64,000 nucleotides of DNA from Oscillospiraceae bacterium. GTDB lineage: Bacteria; Bacillota_A; Clostridia; Oscillospirales; Oscillospiraceae. The DNA is taken from the NCBI GenBank assembly GCA_017470325.1, contig JAFUES010000007.1:1-64000 (forward strand). The letters are read 5' to 3'. This document shows positions 23,198-31,824 of this stretch, one piece after another; position 1 is the stretch's first letter, and each line of letters begins with the position of its first letter. A program made the translations under genes and the position numbers. The notes under the pieces are model-generated. The model ran no database searches and had not been told where the DNA came from. It saw only the letters and a list, made by a program, of their open reading frames with translations.

Positions 23198-25750
23198 TCA
23201 GGTGAGCGGTTTTGCATCATCGGGCAATTCGAACTCCGACACGTCGCATCTTTCCTTCAGCAGGGCGAAGTCTATGATGAAGCACCGTGAGTTGACGCCG
23301 TTGAACTTCTTCTGGACGTTGCCCTGAATCAGGAGATCCGAATGCATGAGCTGCTTCCGAAACTGTGCGTATGGGAGGACTTCGCCCATGACGGCATATT
23401 CCCGGCGATACCGGGTGTACTGGTCATAGAGCTGTGCCAGCCTTATATACATGGTGCCGCCGTCTTCTGAGATGATGTAATCTGTGTTGGGCAGCAGCTT
23501 CATGCGGCTCATGACCTCAAAGGTCTGCTCCACGATGGATTTGTTATTAAAGCCGCCGTCCAGCAGGTATTCATTGGTGCCGTACTCCAGGTATCTCAGG
23601 CACGCCTCCAGATGGATCGAGAAAACATCGTCCCAGTGGAGCCGGTGCTCAGCGCATAGCTTTTCGAGCAGCTTTAGCCCTGCATAGCAGCAGGCGATGT
23701 TGTTGATCACCCTGCTTGGCAGATTGCTCTGCACCATGCCCATGGCCTCGTCGTACCATGCTGCCGCCTCTTTCGGTGTTGTCTTCAGCGCTGTGGTAAG
23801 CAGCGCACGGCCCAGATCGCCCAGCAGATTCTTATTCATGCCCAGCCGATTGAAGCAGAGCCGGTGCTCCGGCTTCTTCAGGTCCTTCTTGGAAAACAGA
23901 AGCTCGATGCTGCGTTCTCGGATCGCCGCCTCGTCAGCGGACTCTTCCCCTGCTACCACGAGCGGAGCCAGCAGCTTGTACGTCACCATCATCTGATCCG
24001 CCCTACCGCGCAGGCCGTCGTGCCCGTCATAGGAATCCCGGAAATGATTGTACAGGGCATGGATCTTCTGCTTATCGATCTTGGACGGCTTAAACTCGTC
24101 CAGCGCCATGGGCACCATATTGGAGGACGCGCTCTCCTTCATCAGCGTGAACTGTGTCACCTGCGTAGCCGCGGTCACGCGGTCCGTCGAGAACACCGGC
24201 AGAATCACACGCTCCAGTGTGGTGCTCTTGCCGCTGCCCGCCTCACCGATCAGGAACAGGTGCGGGTACTTTATATCTTCCTTTTTCAGCAGCGGCTTCA
24301 AAAAGCAGCCTGCGGTCCACGCGAGGATCGCCACTGTTTTCGCTGGCTCGTTGTATCCAAGCAGCCAATTGCCGAGGTTCTTCAGCCCTTCCGGTTTTAG
24401 GGAATCCGTGTTCAGGATGCCGGTCTGGATGCTCTGGAACTTCTCAAGCTGGACAATACCGTCGACAGGCTCCGTAGCAGCATCGATGCTGCCCTCACAG
24501 GACACGAACACATTTCTGCCCTCAAACTCATAGATTCCCAGCGCCTTGACGCCGGTCTTCGTCGTCCAGTCCAGCGTAGCAATAAAGGTCTTGAACAATT
24601 CGAGATCGCCTTCGCCGCCAAACCAGCCCAGCGCAATGGTCCTGCTGGTGAGCAGATTCTTAAACCGCTGCTGATTGGCCAGATCGGTGGTCATGAAGGT
24701 CATATTGAACGTGTCGCCGCGGGTAGTAACAAAGTCCGCCGTCATCTGCACGTCGCCGTCAGCCACAATCATCTCACCGGGCTGCAGGACAAAATTGGTG
24801 AGCGGATACATGGCGTCGCCCTTCGATCTGAAGTAGCGGCCCTCATACTCAAAGACCGGGCTGTCGGCAGCAGAGCTGTACACGGTCTCCGTCGCCTCGA
24901 TCGCGCGGTTCAGGGTCTCCTCGCCGTAGGTAGCGCCGTCAGCATGGTGCCGTGTATCCCACTTCTCCCTGTAAAGCCCAGAGGCGCGGAACATACGGTC
25001 CATCTGTGCTCTGTCTTTTCCGGTCCAGAACGCCAGCTTCATCGCCAGCGCCATATCCGCCTCAGACTGTGACGGGTAGTGCGCCTGCCAGTTACCGGCC
25101 CACAGGTCGTTGAAGATCTCGGCATTGCCGGTGCTGCTGGCCTTTTCCAGAATCTCCTCGTCCGTGAGCTTCTCGGAAGCGCTGTGCCTTTTCTTGCGCT
25201 TCTTCTCGGCCTTTTTTGGAGTGATATACGTCTCCTGAATCCAGGTCAGCGTATCCGGCAGCGCCTCGGCCACAGTATCCATGCAGCCGGGGATCGGCTT
25301 CTCCGTCACCGTGAAATACCGGGTCCTGTCATACATCTCAACGCCGGTCTTGGTATTCTTGGCAGGGCCCTTCGGCTTGGTCCCTTTGAACCACAGGTGA
25401 ATCCCGTCGCCGGATGGAGAGAACTCCATGTACGTAGGCTGCCGCGCCATGATCGCCTGCGCGGTCTCATTAAAGGTCCCGGTCGCCGGATCATAGCAGT
25501 GGTCCACATCGACGCCGACATAGCCATCCTCGGGGAGGAACATGAAACCGATCCCGTTGTAGCCGTACTGCTCGGCAGCAGCGCGGGCTGTCTCATAATC
25601 GCACCATGATGCCGGATTGTTGGACTGCGCGTTTTTACCGGTTACAGCGTTGATGGGGACCTTTTTCGGCTTGCTTCCGTCCGGGTGGGGTATCAAACGA
25701 TACCCCACCCAGCGCCGGAGTTTTTTCAGTTCTTCTGGGAATCCTTTCAT
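23198..25750 (-). CDS. phage primase-helicase (AEP-type primase plus helicase)
   Basis: The 850-residue replication protein has an archaeo-eukaryotic-type primase at the N-terminus. GYVGVDVDHCYDP carries the metal-binding D.D near residue 75, and SPSGDGIHLWFKG the s.H motif near 115. A basic linker (KKAEKKRKKRHSASEK) follows. The C-terminal P-loop helicase has FLIGEAGSGKSTTLERV near residue 500 and VPMALDEFKPS as the Walker B-like segment. It would unwind and prime the phage genome. It overlaps the downstream end of the DUF7768 gene by 4 bases. Length is normal for such fusions. Confidence 0.9.
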   Translation of the reverse strand: MKGFPEELKKLRRWVGYRLIPHPDGSKPKKVPINAVTGKNAQSNNPASWCDYETARAAAEQYGYNGIGFMFLPEDGYVGVDVDHCYDPATGTFNETAQAIMARQPTYMEFSPSGDGIHLWFKGTKPKGPAKNTKTGVEMYDRTRYFTVTEKPIPGCMDTVAEALPDTLTWIQETYITPKKAEKKRKKRHSASEKLTDEEILEKASSTGNAEIFNDLWAGNWQAHYPSQSEADMALAMKLAFWTGKDRAQMDRMFRASGLYREKWDTRHHADGATYGEETLNRAIEATETVYSSAADSPVFEYEGRYFRSKGDAMYPLTNFVLQPGEMIVADGDVQMTADFVTTRGDTFNMTFMTTDLANQQRFKNLLTSRTIALGWFGGEGDLELFKTFIATLDWTTKTGVKALGIYEFEGRNVFVSCEGSIDAATEPVDGIVQLEKFQSIQTGILNTDSLKPEGLKNLGNWLLGYNEPAKTVAILAWTAGCFLKPLLKKEDIKYPHLFLIGEAGSGKSTTLERVILPVFSTDRVTAATQVTQFTLMKESASSNMVPMALDEFKPSKIDKQKIHALYNHFRDSYDGHDGLRGRADQMMVTYKLLAPLVVAGEESADEAAIRERSIELLFSKKDLKKPEHRLCFNRLGMNKNLLGDLGRALLTTALKTTPKEAAAWYDEAMGMVQSNLPSRVINNIACCYAGLKLLEKLCAEHRLHWDDVFSIHLEACLRYLEYGTNEYLLDGGFNNKSIVEQTFEVMSRMKLLPNTDYIISEDGGTMYIRLAQLYDQYTRYRREYAVMGEVLPYAQFRKQLMHSDLLIQGNVQKKFNGVNSRCFIIDFALLKERCDVSEFELPDDAKPLT

Positions 25751-26181
25751 ATAGCGACCTCCTGCATCTGCTGATCAAAGCGCCGGATCTTTTTCCGGAG
25801 CCGCTTTGCCTCCTGCATCTCCTGTTCCATCCCCGGCGAGAGCTCACCGAAGAACCAGCACTCCTGACAGGTCGCCAGCAGCGCCAAGCCGAAGAGCAGC
25901 CCCAGCTCACGCTCCGCGGGCACGCTGTCCGAGAGCACCTGCGGGTACAGGAGGTGGCTGGCGATCGGCAGGTAGCCCTTGTCGATAGCGTAGCGGCAGT
26001 ACTGGATCGCGCGGGCTGTGTTGCCCTCGGTGTCCCCGGCATAGGCCGACGCCACATAGACCTTGCTGCGGTTCTTCTCTCGATACTTCTGGCGCTGAGC
26101 CTGCCGGTATGCTTTCAGCTCATTGGCCAGCACAGCGCCGACGGTCGGGTCCTTATATCCTTCTGCGTTTTTGTAACTCAT
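25747..26181 (-). CDS. DUF7768/DUF4406-type nucleoside-deoxyribosyltransferase-like protein
   Basis: The 144-residue protein has a Rossmann-like core: KVYVASAYAGDTEGNTARAI (glycine/asparagine loop), GYLPIASHLLYPQVL and CQECWFFGELSPGMEQEM. It resembles small phage proteins distantly related to nucleoside 2-deoxyribosyltransferases. Substrate is unknown; nucleotide salvage or modification for phage replication is a guess from context. The ATG follows AAGGAG by 7 bases. It sits between the primase and the DNA polymerase. Confidence 0.78.
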   Translation of the reverse strand: MSYKNAEGYKDPTVGAVLANELKAYRQAQRQKYREKNRSKVYVASAYAGDTEGNTARAIQYCRYAIDKGYLPIASHLLYPQVLSDSVPAERELGLLFGLALLATCQECWFFGELSPGMEQEMQEAKRLRKKIRRFDQQMQEVAI

Positions 26182-26192
26182 GTCTTTTCTCC

Positions 26193-28118
26193 TTAGTCCA
26201 TCTCACCATAGCGCCTGCCGACCGACACCTCCGCCACCAGCGGCATGAAATTCGGCAGCGCTGGCGGAGCCTCCATACACGCCTTCACCAGCTTGCTGGC
26301 CTCATCGACCTTGTCTTCGCGCACCAGAAAAACGATGCTGTCGTGGACGGTGAGGATCGGCTGGATATACGGCTTGTCCTTCAACGTGATGATCAGGTAG
26401 GCCATTGCATTTTTCAGGCAGTCTGCTCCGAGCCCCTGCACCGGGGTATTCATGGCCATGCGCTGCGCGGTCGCTTTCACCCGGCGATCCTCCGACCGGA
26501 TACCGGGCAGGTAGCGCCTGCGGCCCAGCGCGGTCTCGATATAGCACGCGTTCTCCGCCGCGGCTTTCATTTGCTTCTGCCATGCCGCCATGCCGGTGTA
26601 GCGCTTGAGGATGCCGTCGATATAGCTGTCGCACTCTTCCCTGCTGAGCGTCACCCCGGCATTGGTATAGAGATTCCGGGACAGGCCCGGGCCGCCGATG
26701 CCGTACATGATTCCAAACAGGGTCGCCTTCGCCACAGTGCGCCGGTGCTTGTACTGCGGGTCGGCATGATCCGTCGCCTGCTCCATCGGTATATGGAAAA
26801 CAGCGGACGTCGTGATCGCATGGATGTCCGCGCCTTGGCGGTAAGCTTCCAGCAGGACCTGATCCTGCGACAGATAGGCACACAGCCTGATCTCGGCCTG
26901 CGAGTAATCCGCCTCCAGCAGGGTCCAGCCCTCCGGTGCCGTGATAAAGTTCCTGATCCCCACAGGGTCCTGCCCCTTCTGCGGCATATTCTGCAGATTG
27001 GGTTTCCGGCAGGCAAAGCGTCCTGTCTCCGTCGCCAGCGGCATCAGATCCGGATGAATACGCTTGGTGGCCGTATTGACGAACTCCAGATAACCGTCGA
27101 GATAGGTGCTTTTCAGCTTCTGCCATTTGCGGTATTCGAGGACTTTATCAAAGAGGGGTGCCAGATCCGGCTTGTGCTCGGCACAATGGTCCTTCAAAAG
27201 CAGCATGGCTTCATCGTCCACGGACGGCGAGAATTTCTCTGTCGTTTTCAGGACCGGGAGCTGGAGCACGTTGTACAGGTAGTTCTTGAACGCGCCGGTG
27301 CTGCAGTTATCCCCGATCTCCACGCCGCCGATCATCTCCGCGATCTCAGAGCGCAGGCGATCGATATTGCTGTCGGCATTGGTCTTTGCCGCCTGCATCG
27401 CCGGGATGTCCACGGGGATGCCGTTGCATTTCATGATACCGACGAAGACCGCGGTCGGGGACTCAAGGTTCTCTACGATCCAGCGGTGCCGGGGAAGATA
27501 GCGATCAAACCACTGATTGAAACGGTGATACAGCCGCAGGGCAAAATCGCTGTCTGCGCAGGAGTAGCGGATCGTCTCCGGGTCCTCTGGGTCCAGCTCG
27601 TCGAAGTGCCTGCCCGCGGTCACAGCCATAAAGGACGGCAGCGGCTCATGGCAGAGATTCAGCGCCAGTGTCTTCAGGCCCGAGTCGGACAAGGACCGGA
27701 ACTCCATCGGCGCTTTCAGGGTGAGCTGGCTGGCCGCGATCGTGTCATATACCGGCGGCTGCACAACGATCCCCTGCTTATAGCTGAACATTGCCTCAAA
27801 AGCCAGGTTGTGCGCGATCTTGGTAATAAACGGATACGACAGGAACCAGCGGAGGAACCTATCAAACTCGTCTTTCGGCATGTTCTCCCCGACCAGATGC
27901 TGGACCGGGATCATGATACCGGTGTAGGGCTCGACCGAAAGGGACATGGTGCAGATATGGGATTTCGCCGGATCAAGGGCCGCGCGATCCTCATTGCGGA
28001 AGTCCAGGTCAGGCGCGGTCTCGTAGTCGAAAGCGACCACATCATGGTCCCCGATATACTTCCGGGCCTCCGCAAAACTCCTCACCACCCGATAATCTGT
28101 ATTAGCAGTATTATTCAT
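26193..28118 (-). CDS. polA: family A phage DNA polymerase
   Basis: The 641-residue DNA polymerase I-type enzyme has an N-terminal 3'-5' exonuclease domain beginning VVAFDYETAPDLDF (DxE metal site). The polymerase motifs are motif A LEADYSQAEIRLCAYLSQD, motif B RRTVAKATLFGIMYGIGG and motif C LTVHDSIVF. All three carry intact catalytic residues. There is no 5'-3' exonuclease domain. Start ATG 28118 (MNNTANTD) has an AAAGGA site; an upstream Met at 28172 lacks one. It is the replicative enzyme of the element. Confidence 0.96.
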   Translation of the reverse strand: MNNTANTDYRVVRSFAEARKYIGDHDVVAFDYETAPDLDFRNEDRAALDPAKSHICTMSLSVEPYTGIMIPVQHLVGENMPKDEFDRFLRWFLSYPFITKIAHNLAFEAMFSYKQGIVVQPPVYDTIAASQLTLKAPMEFRSLSDSGLKTLALNLCHEPLPSFMAVTAGRHFDELDPEDPETIRYSCADSDFALRLYHRFNQWFDRYLPRHRWIVENLESPTAVFVGIMKCNGIPVDIPAMQAAKTNADSNIDRLRSEIAEMIGGVEIGDNCSTGAFKNYLYNVLQLPVLKTTEKFSPSVDDEAMLLLKDHCAEHKPDLAPLFDKVLEYRKWQKLKSTYLDGYLEFVNTATKRIHPDLMPLATETGRFACRKPNLQNMPQKGQDPVGIRNFITAPEGWTLLEADYSQAEIRLCAYLSQDQVLLEAYRQGADIHAITTSAVFHIPMEQATDHADPQYKHRRTVAKATLFGIMYGIGGPGLSRNLYTNAGVTLSREECDSYIDGILKRYTGMAAWQKQMKAAAENACYIETALGRRRYLPGIRSEDRRVKATAQRMAMNTPVQGLGADCLKNAMAYLIITLKDKPYIQPILTVHDSIVFLVREDKVDEASKLVKACMEAPPALPNFMPLVAEVSVGRRYGEMD

Positions 28119-28187
28119 ATTGATGTCCTTTTCCGGCGCTGCCGGAGGACGGGATGAACCCGCCCTCGGCATTGCCTTTGTCTTAAA

Positions 28188-28934
28188 TCAGTTAAGGGCT
28201 TCGATCACTTCGCCGGTCGCAGGATCGGCAATCGGGAGATCGTCGTACTGCTGCATCTGTGCAACCGTCAGGCCGGATGCGTAGGTCTTGGCCTGGTCGA
28301 TCACCGGTGCGATCGCGGCCTGCTCTGCCGGGTCCAGCGTGCGCTCACAGGAGAACACGCACTGGCTGTAGCCGATGCCGCCCGCATTGGTGGCCTTCTT
28401 CAGGGTGATCTTCGTCACCACGCTGGAGAGCCTGCGGCCCTTGGAAAGGTTCCTCTTCAGGTAGTCCGTGAAGGGCTTCAGACTGCCGGTCGGCAGGGCA
28501 AAGAGCTGCGGGAGCAGTTCCCCTTCGGGCAGGATGTAAAGCAGGCGCTTGTTTTTGCAAGCCTTCGCCTGTCCGCCGCCCGAGCCAAACTGGTTATACG
28601 GGCAGGTGGCACACTCCTGACCGGTGCTGCCGGTGACACCGTCGTAGCTGCCGCAATCGGGAGGATTCTGGCCTCCGACATAGGCGTCCTTGTAGTAGCT
28701 GTTTGCCGGATGCTGCAGGACGATCACGCCGCGCAGCTCCTTCACCATCTCGCTCTCACCGTTCTCGCCGGGGACCTCGAACACCGGGCTTGCCGCAGAC
28801 GGGATCTTAACGCGGTCATACCGCAGAGTCAGGCCGGTCAGGTCCTCCGCCAGCTCCGCCATCAGATCATTGTTCGCCAGAGCCGCATAGCCGCTCTGCA
28901 CCATCGCAGTGTTTTCCATTTCATTCTTCGCCAT
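28188..28934 (-). CDS. conserved phage replication-module protein, Cys-cluster
   Basis: The 248-residue protein is not identified by motif. It has an N-terminal beta-rich part (GLTLRYDRVKIPSAASPVF) and a Cys cluster in GSTGQECATCPYNQFGSGGG with KACKNKRLLYIL (possible metal site). The later region is KFxDYLKRNLSKGRR-like and rich in basic residues. Its place between the DNA polymerase and the helicase suits a single-stranded DNA-binding protein, which many phages of this type encode here, but this is inference. The start MAKNEMENTAM at 28934 follows a GGAG about 8 bases upstream. Confidence 0.65.
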   Translation of the reverse strand: MAKNEMENTAMVQSGYAALANNDLMAELAEDLTGLTLRYDRVKIPSAASPVFEVPGENGESEMVKELRGVIVLQHPANSYYKDAYVGGQNPPDCGSYDGVTGSTGQECATCPYNQFGSGGGQAKACKNKRLLYILPEGELLPQLFALPTGSLKPFTDYLKRNLSKGRRLSSVVTKITLKKATNAGGIGYSQCVFSCERTLDPAEQAAIAPVIDQAKTYASGLTVAQMQQYDDLPIADPATGEVIEALN

Positions 28935-29029
28935 TGTAAAAATTCTCCTTATAGTAAGATTTTGTATGATCGGCACCGTGCCGGGTCACCTTGTATCGTT
29001 GAATCCTTGTATCTTTGAAGCGCCGCTGC

Positions 29030-29446
29030 TCAGGATTTCCTGACGCCGACGCTGGTTCGCTCATAGGTGGAGACGACCTCCGACAACCATTCCGGCAGCG
29101 CTTCTGCCTCCCCGCTCTGCGCGATCTGTTCTTTGCAGAAGGAGCTGAGTGTATTGGCGTTCACGTTTTCGGTGATCAGGTCGCCGTAGCCATGCGCACG
29201 AAGCGCGGCAAACAGGTCCTCTTTCCGACCGGCCTGCGGCGAGGCGAAAAGCCTGTTCTTCAGGTAGAACGTCATGCCGCTGTGACTGAACTTCGGCACT
29301 TCGGCCTCCGCCATCTGATCGGAGAGCGCCTTGTCCGTCGCATCGATCTCTGCGGTCAGCGCCTTCAGCTCTTCCTCTAGATCGGCCTTGCGGTCCCGGA
29401 GTTGGCGCAGCTTGTCTGCCAGACTGAAAATCTGATCATTGCCCAT
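29030..29446 (-). CDS. coiled-coil phage protein
   Basis: The 138-residue protein has an N-terminal coiled coil (LADKLRQLRDRKADLEEELK through about residue 50). A small domain follows (FSHSGMTFYLKNRLFASPQA, FAALRAHGYGDLITENVNAN) resembling phage Gp33-type proteins of unknown role. No catalytic motif is seen. It lies 15 bases downstream of the SNF2 helicase gene and is probably co-transcribed with it. Confidence 0.65.
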   Translation of the reverse strand: MGNDQIFSLADKLRQLRDRKADLEEELKALTAEIDATDKALSDQMAEAEVPKFSHSGMTFYLKNRLFASPQAGRKEDLFAALRAHGYGDLITENVNANTLSSFCKEQIAQSGEAEALPEWLSEVVSTYERTSVGVRKS

Positions 29447-29461
29447 CTTGTTTCCCTCCCC

Positions 29462-30904
29462 TCATTCGAACGGATTGATTCCCGCTCGGTAATCGTCAAT
29501 CAGGGCCTTGGCCAGATCCTGCTTGTTCTGCAGGGCCTGTATCACCTTGGCGTCGACCGTGTTACGCGCACACAGATAGATGTAAGTGCATGCGTTCCGC
29601 TGCCCAACGCGATGGATGCGTGCCATGGCCTGTGTGTGATTTGCCATGCTGTAGTCGAGGGAGAAGAAAACCATAGTGGACGCAGCGGTCAGGGTAATGC
29701 CGACACCAGCGGCCTGGATCTGGCCGACAAACACCATGCAGTCGGGATCGTTCTGGAAGCGCCGGATCTCCTCGTCGCGGTTCTTCACGCCGCCGCGGAT
29801 CACACCGTAGCCGATCTTCTTTCTGGCCAGCAGGTCCTCAATAGCGTCGAGCTCGGCAGTAAACCGGGCCATGACCACAATCTTCTGCCCGCCCGCCTGA
29901 GCGGAATCCAAGAGGTCTGCCAGTGCATCCAGCTTTGCCGTTGAGACACAGCGCGTCCTGCCGTCATCGTCTGTGATAAACCCGCCGCAGATCTGCGAGA
30001 GCCGGAGCAGCCGGGTCAGGATATTTGCCGCGGTCACTTCGCTGTTCAGGATTTCTGCATAGCTGTCGTTGCGGAGCTGGCTGTAAAGCTTCATGGCCTC
30101 GGGCTCCAGATCGATCGTGCGGATCTCCTCGGTGGTCTCCGGCAGGTCCAGCGCCTCGGCCTTGGTGATGCGATAGGTAATGCTGTGCATCAGGCTGAGG
30201 AACTCGCCGCCCGTCTCCTTGCGGAAGAAGGGCACGTGCTGTTCATAGCCGCCCATCCAGAAATACCGGTTTCGGAAGCGATAGAAGCTCTTACCGAAGA
30301 TGTCCGCATTCATGAAACGGAACTGGGACCAGACGTCGATCTCGGAGCCGGTGATCAGGGTGCCGGTCAGCCCGAGCTTATACCGGGTATGGTCGCCCAG
30401 CTCATGCATGCCCTTGCTCTGTGCGGTCTGGCCGTCCTTCACCTTGTGCAGCTCGTCCCCGATAATCATGTCCGCGTCATAGGCCAGAAGCTCGGGTTTC
30501 AGTCGCCATGCCGATTCGTAATTCACGACCTTGACGTCCAGCCGGTCGGCGGCCACGGTCCGCAGGAGCTGCTTCTTTTTCTGCGCCGGTCCCGACAGGA
30601 CCGTCAGGGAAAACGGGAAGGCCGCAAACCGGGCGAATTCCTCTTGCCACACCGACAGCACCGACAGCGGAGCCACGATCAGGAGCCGCTTGACCAGACC
30701 CATCTGATACATGAAGCCCGCGATGGCGATCGACGTGATCGTCTTGCCGCAGCCCATCTCAAACAGCAGACCCGCTCCCCTGCTTTCACGTGGGGTGTCG
30801 GACAGTGCGCCGTAGAGCTGGGTCACGAACAGGAAGGCTTCTGCCTGATGCTTATAAAGGTTTGCTCTGACCGGAGCCAGAAGCTGTGCATCATTTTCGT
30901 ACAT
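29462..30904 (-). CDS. SNF2-family DEAD/DEAH-box helicase
   Basis: The 480-residue superfamily 2 ATPase has motif I LLFEMGCGKTITS (about residues 47-59), motif Ia LIVAPLSVL, motif II IIGDELHKVKDG (DELH variant), motif III LGLTGTLI, and motif VI QAMARIHRVGQRNA near residue 440. No extra domains are seen. It remodels DNA or protein-DNA complexes, probably in phage replication or recombination. The ATG at 30904 has GAGG 8 bases upstream. It is the first gene of the early operon, directly behind twin palindromic operators. Confidence 0.94.
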   Translation of the reverse strand: MYENDAQLLAPVRANLYKHQAEAFLFVTQLYGALSDTPRESRGAGLLFEMGCGKTITSIAIAGFMYQMGLVKRLLIVAPLSVLSVWQEEFARFAAFPFSLTVLSGPAQKKKQLLRTVAADRLDVKVVNYESAWRLKPELLAYDADMIIGDELHKVKDGQTAQSKGMHELGDHTRYKLGLTGTLITGSEIDVWSQFRFMNADIFGKSFYRFRNRYFWMGGYEQHVPFFRKETGGEFLSLMHSITYRITKAEALDLPETTEEIRTIDLEPEAMKLYSQLRNDSYAEILNSEVTAANILTRLLRLSQICGGFITDDDGRTRCVSTAKLDALADLLDSAQAGGQKIVVMARFTAELDAIEDLLARKKIGYGVIRGGVKNRDEEIRRFQNDPDCMVFVGQIQAAGVGITLTAASTMVFFSLDYSMANHTQAMARIHRVGQRNACTYIYLCARNTVDAKVIQALQNKQDLAKALIDDYRAGINPFE

Positions 30905-31027
30905 TCTTAAAACCTCAAATCTTTGTAGTAAGACGCGTCTCCGTCGCCCTCGGAGCTGCCTGCCCTGCAGCGGCATGATGGCTTGTCCTCGGGACGCTTT
31001 CATTTTCCCATGGATTTGAAAAATGTT

Positions 31028-31077
31028 TACCCAGTATACTGGTTCAAAACAGGGCACTCGAACCAGTAAACTAGTTC
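31028..31077. promoter_or_regulatory. twin palindromic operators of the early promoter
   Basis: Two copies of an 18-bp dyad of the form GAACCAGTA/WACTGGTTC occur. One is at 31028-31045, with perfect core CCAGTATACTGG; the other at 31060-31077 reads GAACCAGTAAACTAGTTC. Their centres are 32 bp apart, close to three helical turns. On the minus strand TATACT in the first dyad can serve as -10 for the helicase operon, so binding would block it. Either nearby repressor could be the ligand. Confidence 0.7.
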
Positions 31078-31088
31078 ATTTGCATTTT

Positions 31089-31445
31089 TCAGCCCAGCAT
31101 ATTGGTCACGCCGTCGACCACGGCAGTAATCATCGCCATGCACTGCGCACGCTGGTACGGCGACAGCTTGGCCAGCCGGTCCTGTAGCTTCTGCATGTCG
31201 GCGCTCAGGGTATCACCCCGGCTCAGCCGGTCCGGAAGGAGGTCATTGGGCGACGCCTGCAGCGCCTCACACACAGAGATGAGCCTGCTGATGCCGAAGT
31301 CGGACTCACCGCGCTCCATCGCGCCGATCGTATTCTTGTTCACGCCGATGTCGGCAGCCAGGTCGATCTGGGACATGCCCTGCTGCTCACGCAGCTTCGA
31401 TATTTCCAGACCTACAGTCTGATGATCCTTTGAGATCGCGCTCAT
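31089..31445 (-). CDS. XRE-family transcriptional regulator
   Basis: The 118-residue protein has an N-terminal Cro/CI helix-turn-helix (LREQQGMSQIDLAADIGVNK, NTIGAMERGES) in about residues 17-70 and a C-terminal oligomerisation helix (LQDRLAKLSPYQRAQCMAMI). The ATG at 31445 has AAGGAGG 8 bases upstream, better than a GTG at 31454. It lies immediately upstream of the early operators and downstream of a strong terminator. It could be the Cro-like antirepressor or the regulator of the helicase operon. Confidence 0.88.
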   Translation of the reverse strand: MSAISKDHQTVGLEISKLREQQGMSQIDLAADIGVNKNTIGAMERGESDFGISRLISVCEALQASPNDLLPDRLSRGDTLSADMQKLQDRLAKLSPYQRAQCMAMITAVVDGVTNMLG

Positions 31446-31470
31446 CTCCGTCACCTCCTTCGCGCAGAAA

Positions 31471-31527
31471 TAAAAAAAGCCGGTACAAACACTCCCGATA
31501 TGCTTATCGGGTAGTGCTCGTACCGGC
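31471..31527 (-). terminator. strong rho-independent terminator with extended hairpin
   Basis: The outer stem GCCGGTAC/GTACCGGC (31479-31486 with 31520-31527) and inner stem CACTCCCGATA/TATCGGGTAGTG (31490-31500 with 31505-31516) are followed on the minus strand by TTTTTTT. It ends the transcript of the 65-residue gene. Confidence 0.85.
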
Positions 31528-31606
31528 CAAACTCATCTTAGGTTCAGCTCGCCTTGAGCGAGACTATATTCGGTTTGGGAGTGCGTTCCTCACACGGGAT
31601 CGCTAC

Positions 31607-31804
31607 TCACTCTTTCGGTTGGACCGCTGTGGCTACCATGCCGATCAGCTGATCCAGCCAGACATTTTCGTAGGCGTTTTCCTTGGGCTTCTTGATTTTC
31701 AGCCCGTAGTGGTAACCGTCGTCTGAGACGATCGGCTCACCGAGCGGTATGTCAAGAACAGGGGTTTTCACAAGCTGGGGTCGGGGACGCGCATTGTTTT
31801 CCAT
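31607..31804 (-). CDS. small protein of unknown function
   Basis: The 65-residue soluble protein starts MENNARPRPQLVKTPVLDIP and contains GLKIKKPKENAYENVWLDQL. No motif is recognised. It lies between the DUF6076-type gene and the terminator, and is probably in that gene's transcript; a GGAGG site sits 8 bases upstream of the start. A role in the same process as the neighbouring zinc-finger protein is possible. Confidence 0.55.
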   Translation of the reverse strand: MENNARPRPQLVKTPVLDIPLGEPIVSDDGYHYGLKIKKPKENAYENVWLDQLIGMVATAVQPKE

Positions 31805-31824
31805 TCATTTTCCTCCGTTGTATC

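Noticed and set aside
26109..28157. 682-codon plus-strand open frame opposite the DNA polymerase
   Set aside because: Mirror of the polymerase gene with no motif of its own.
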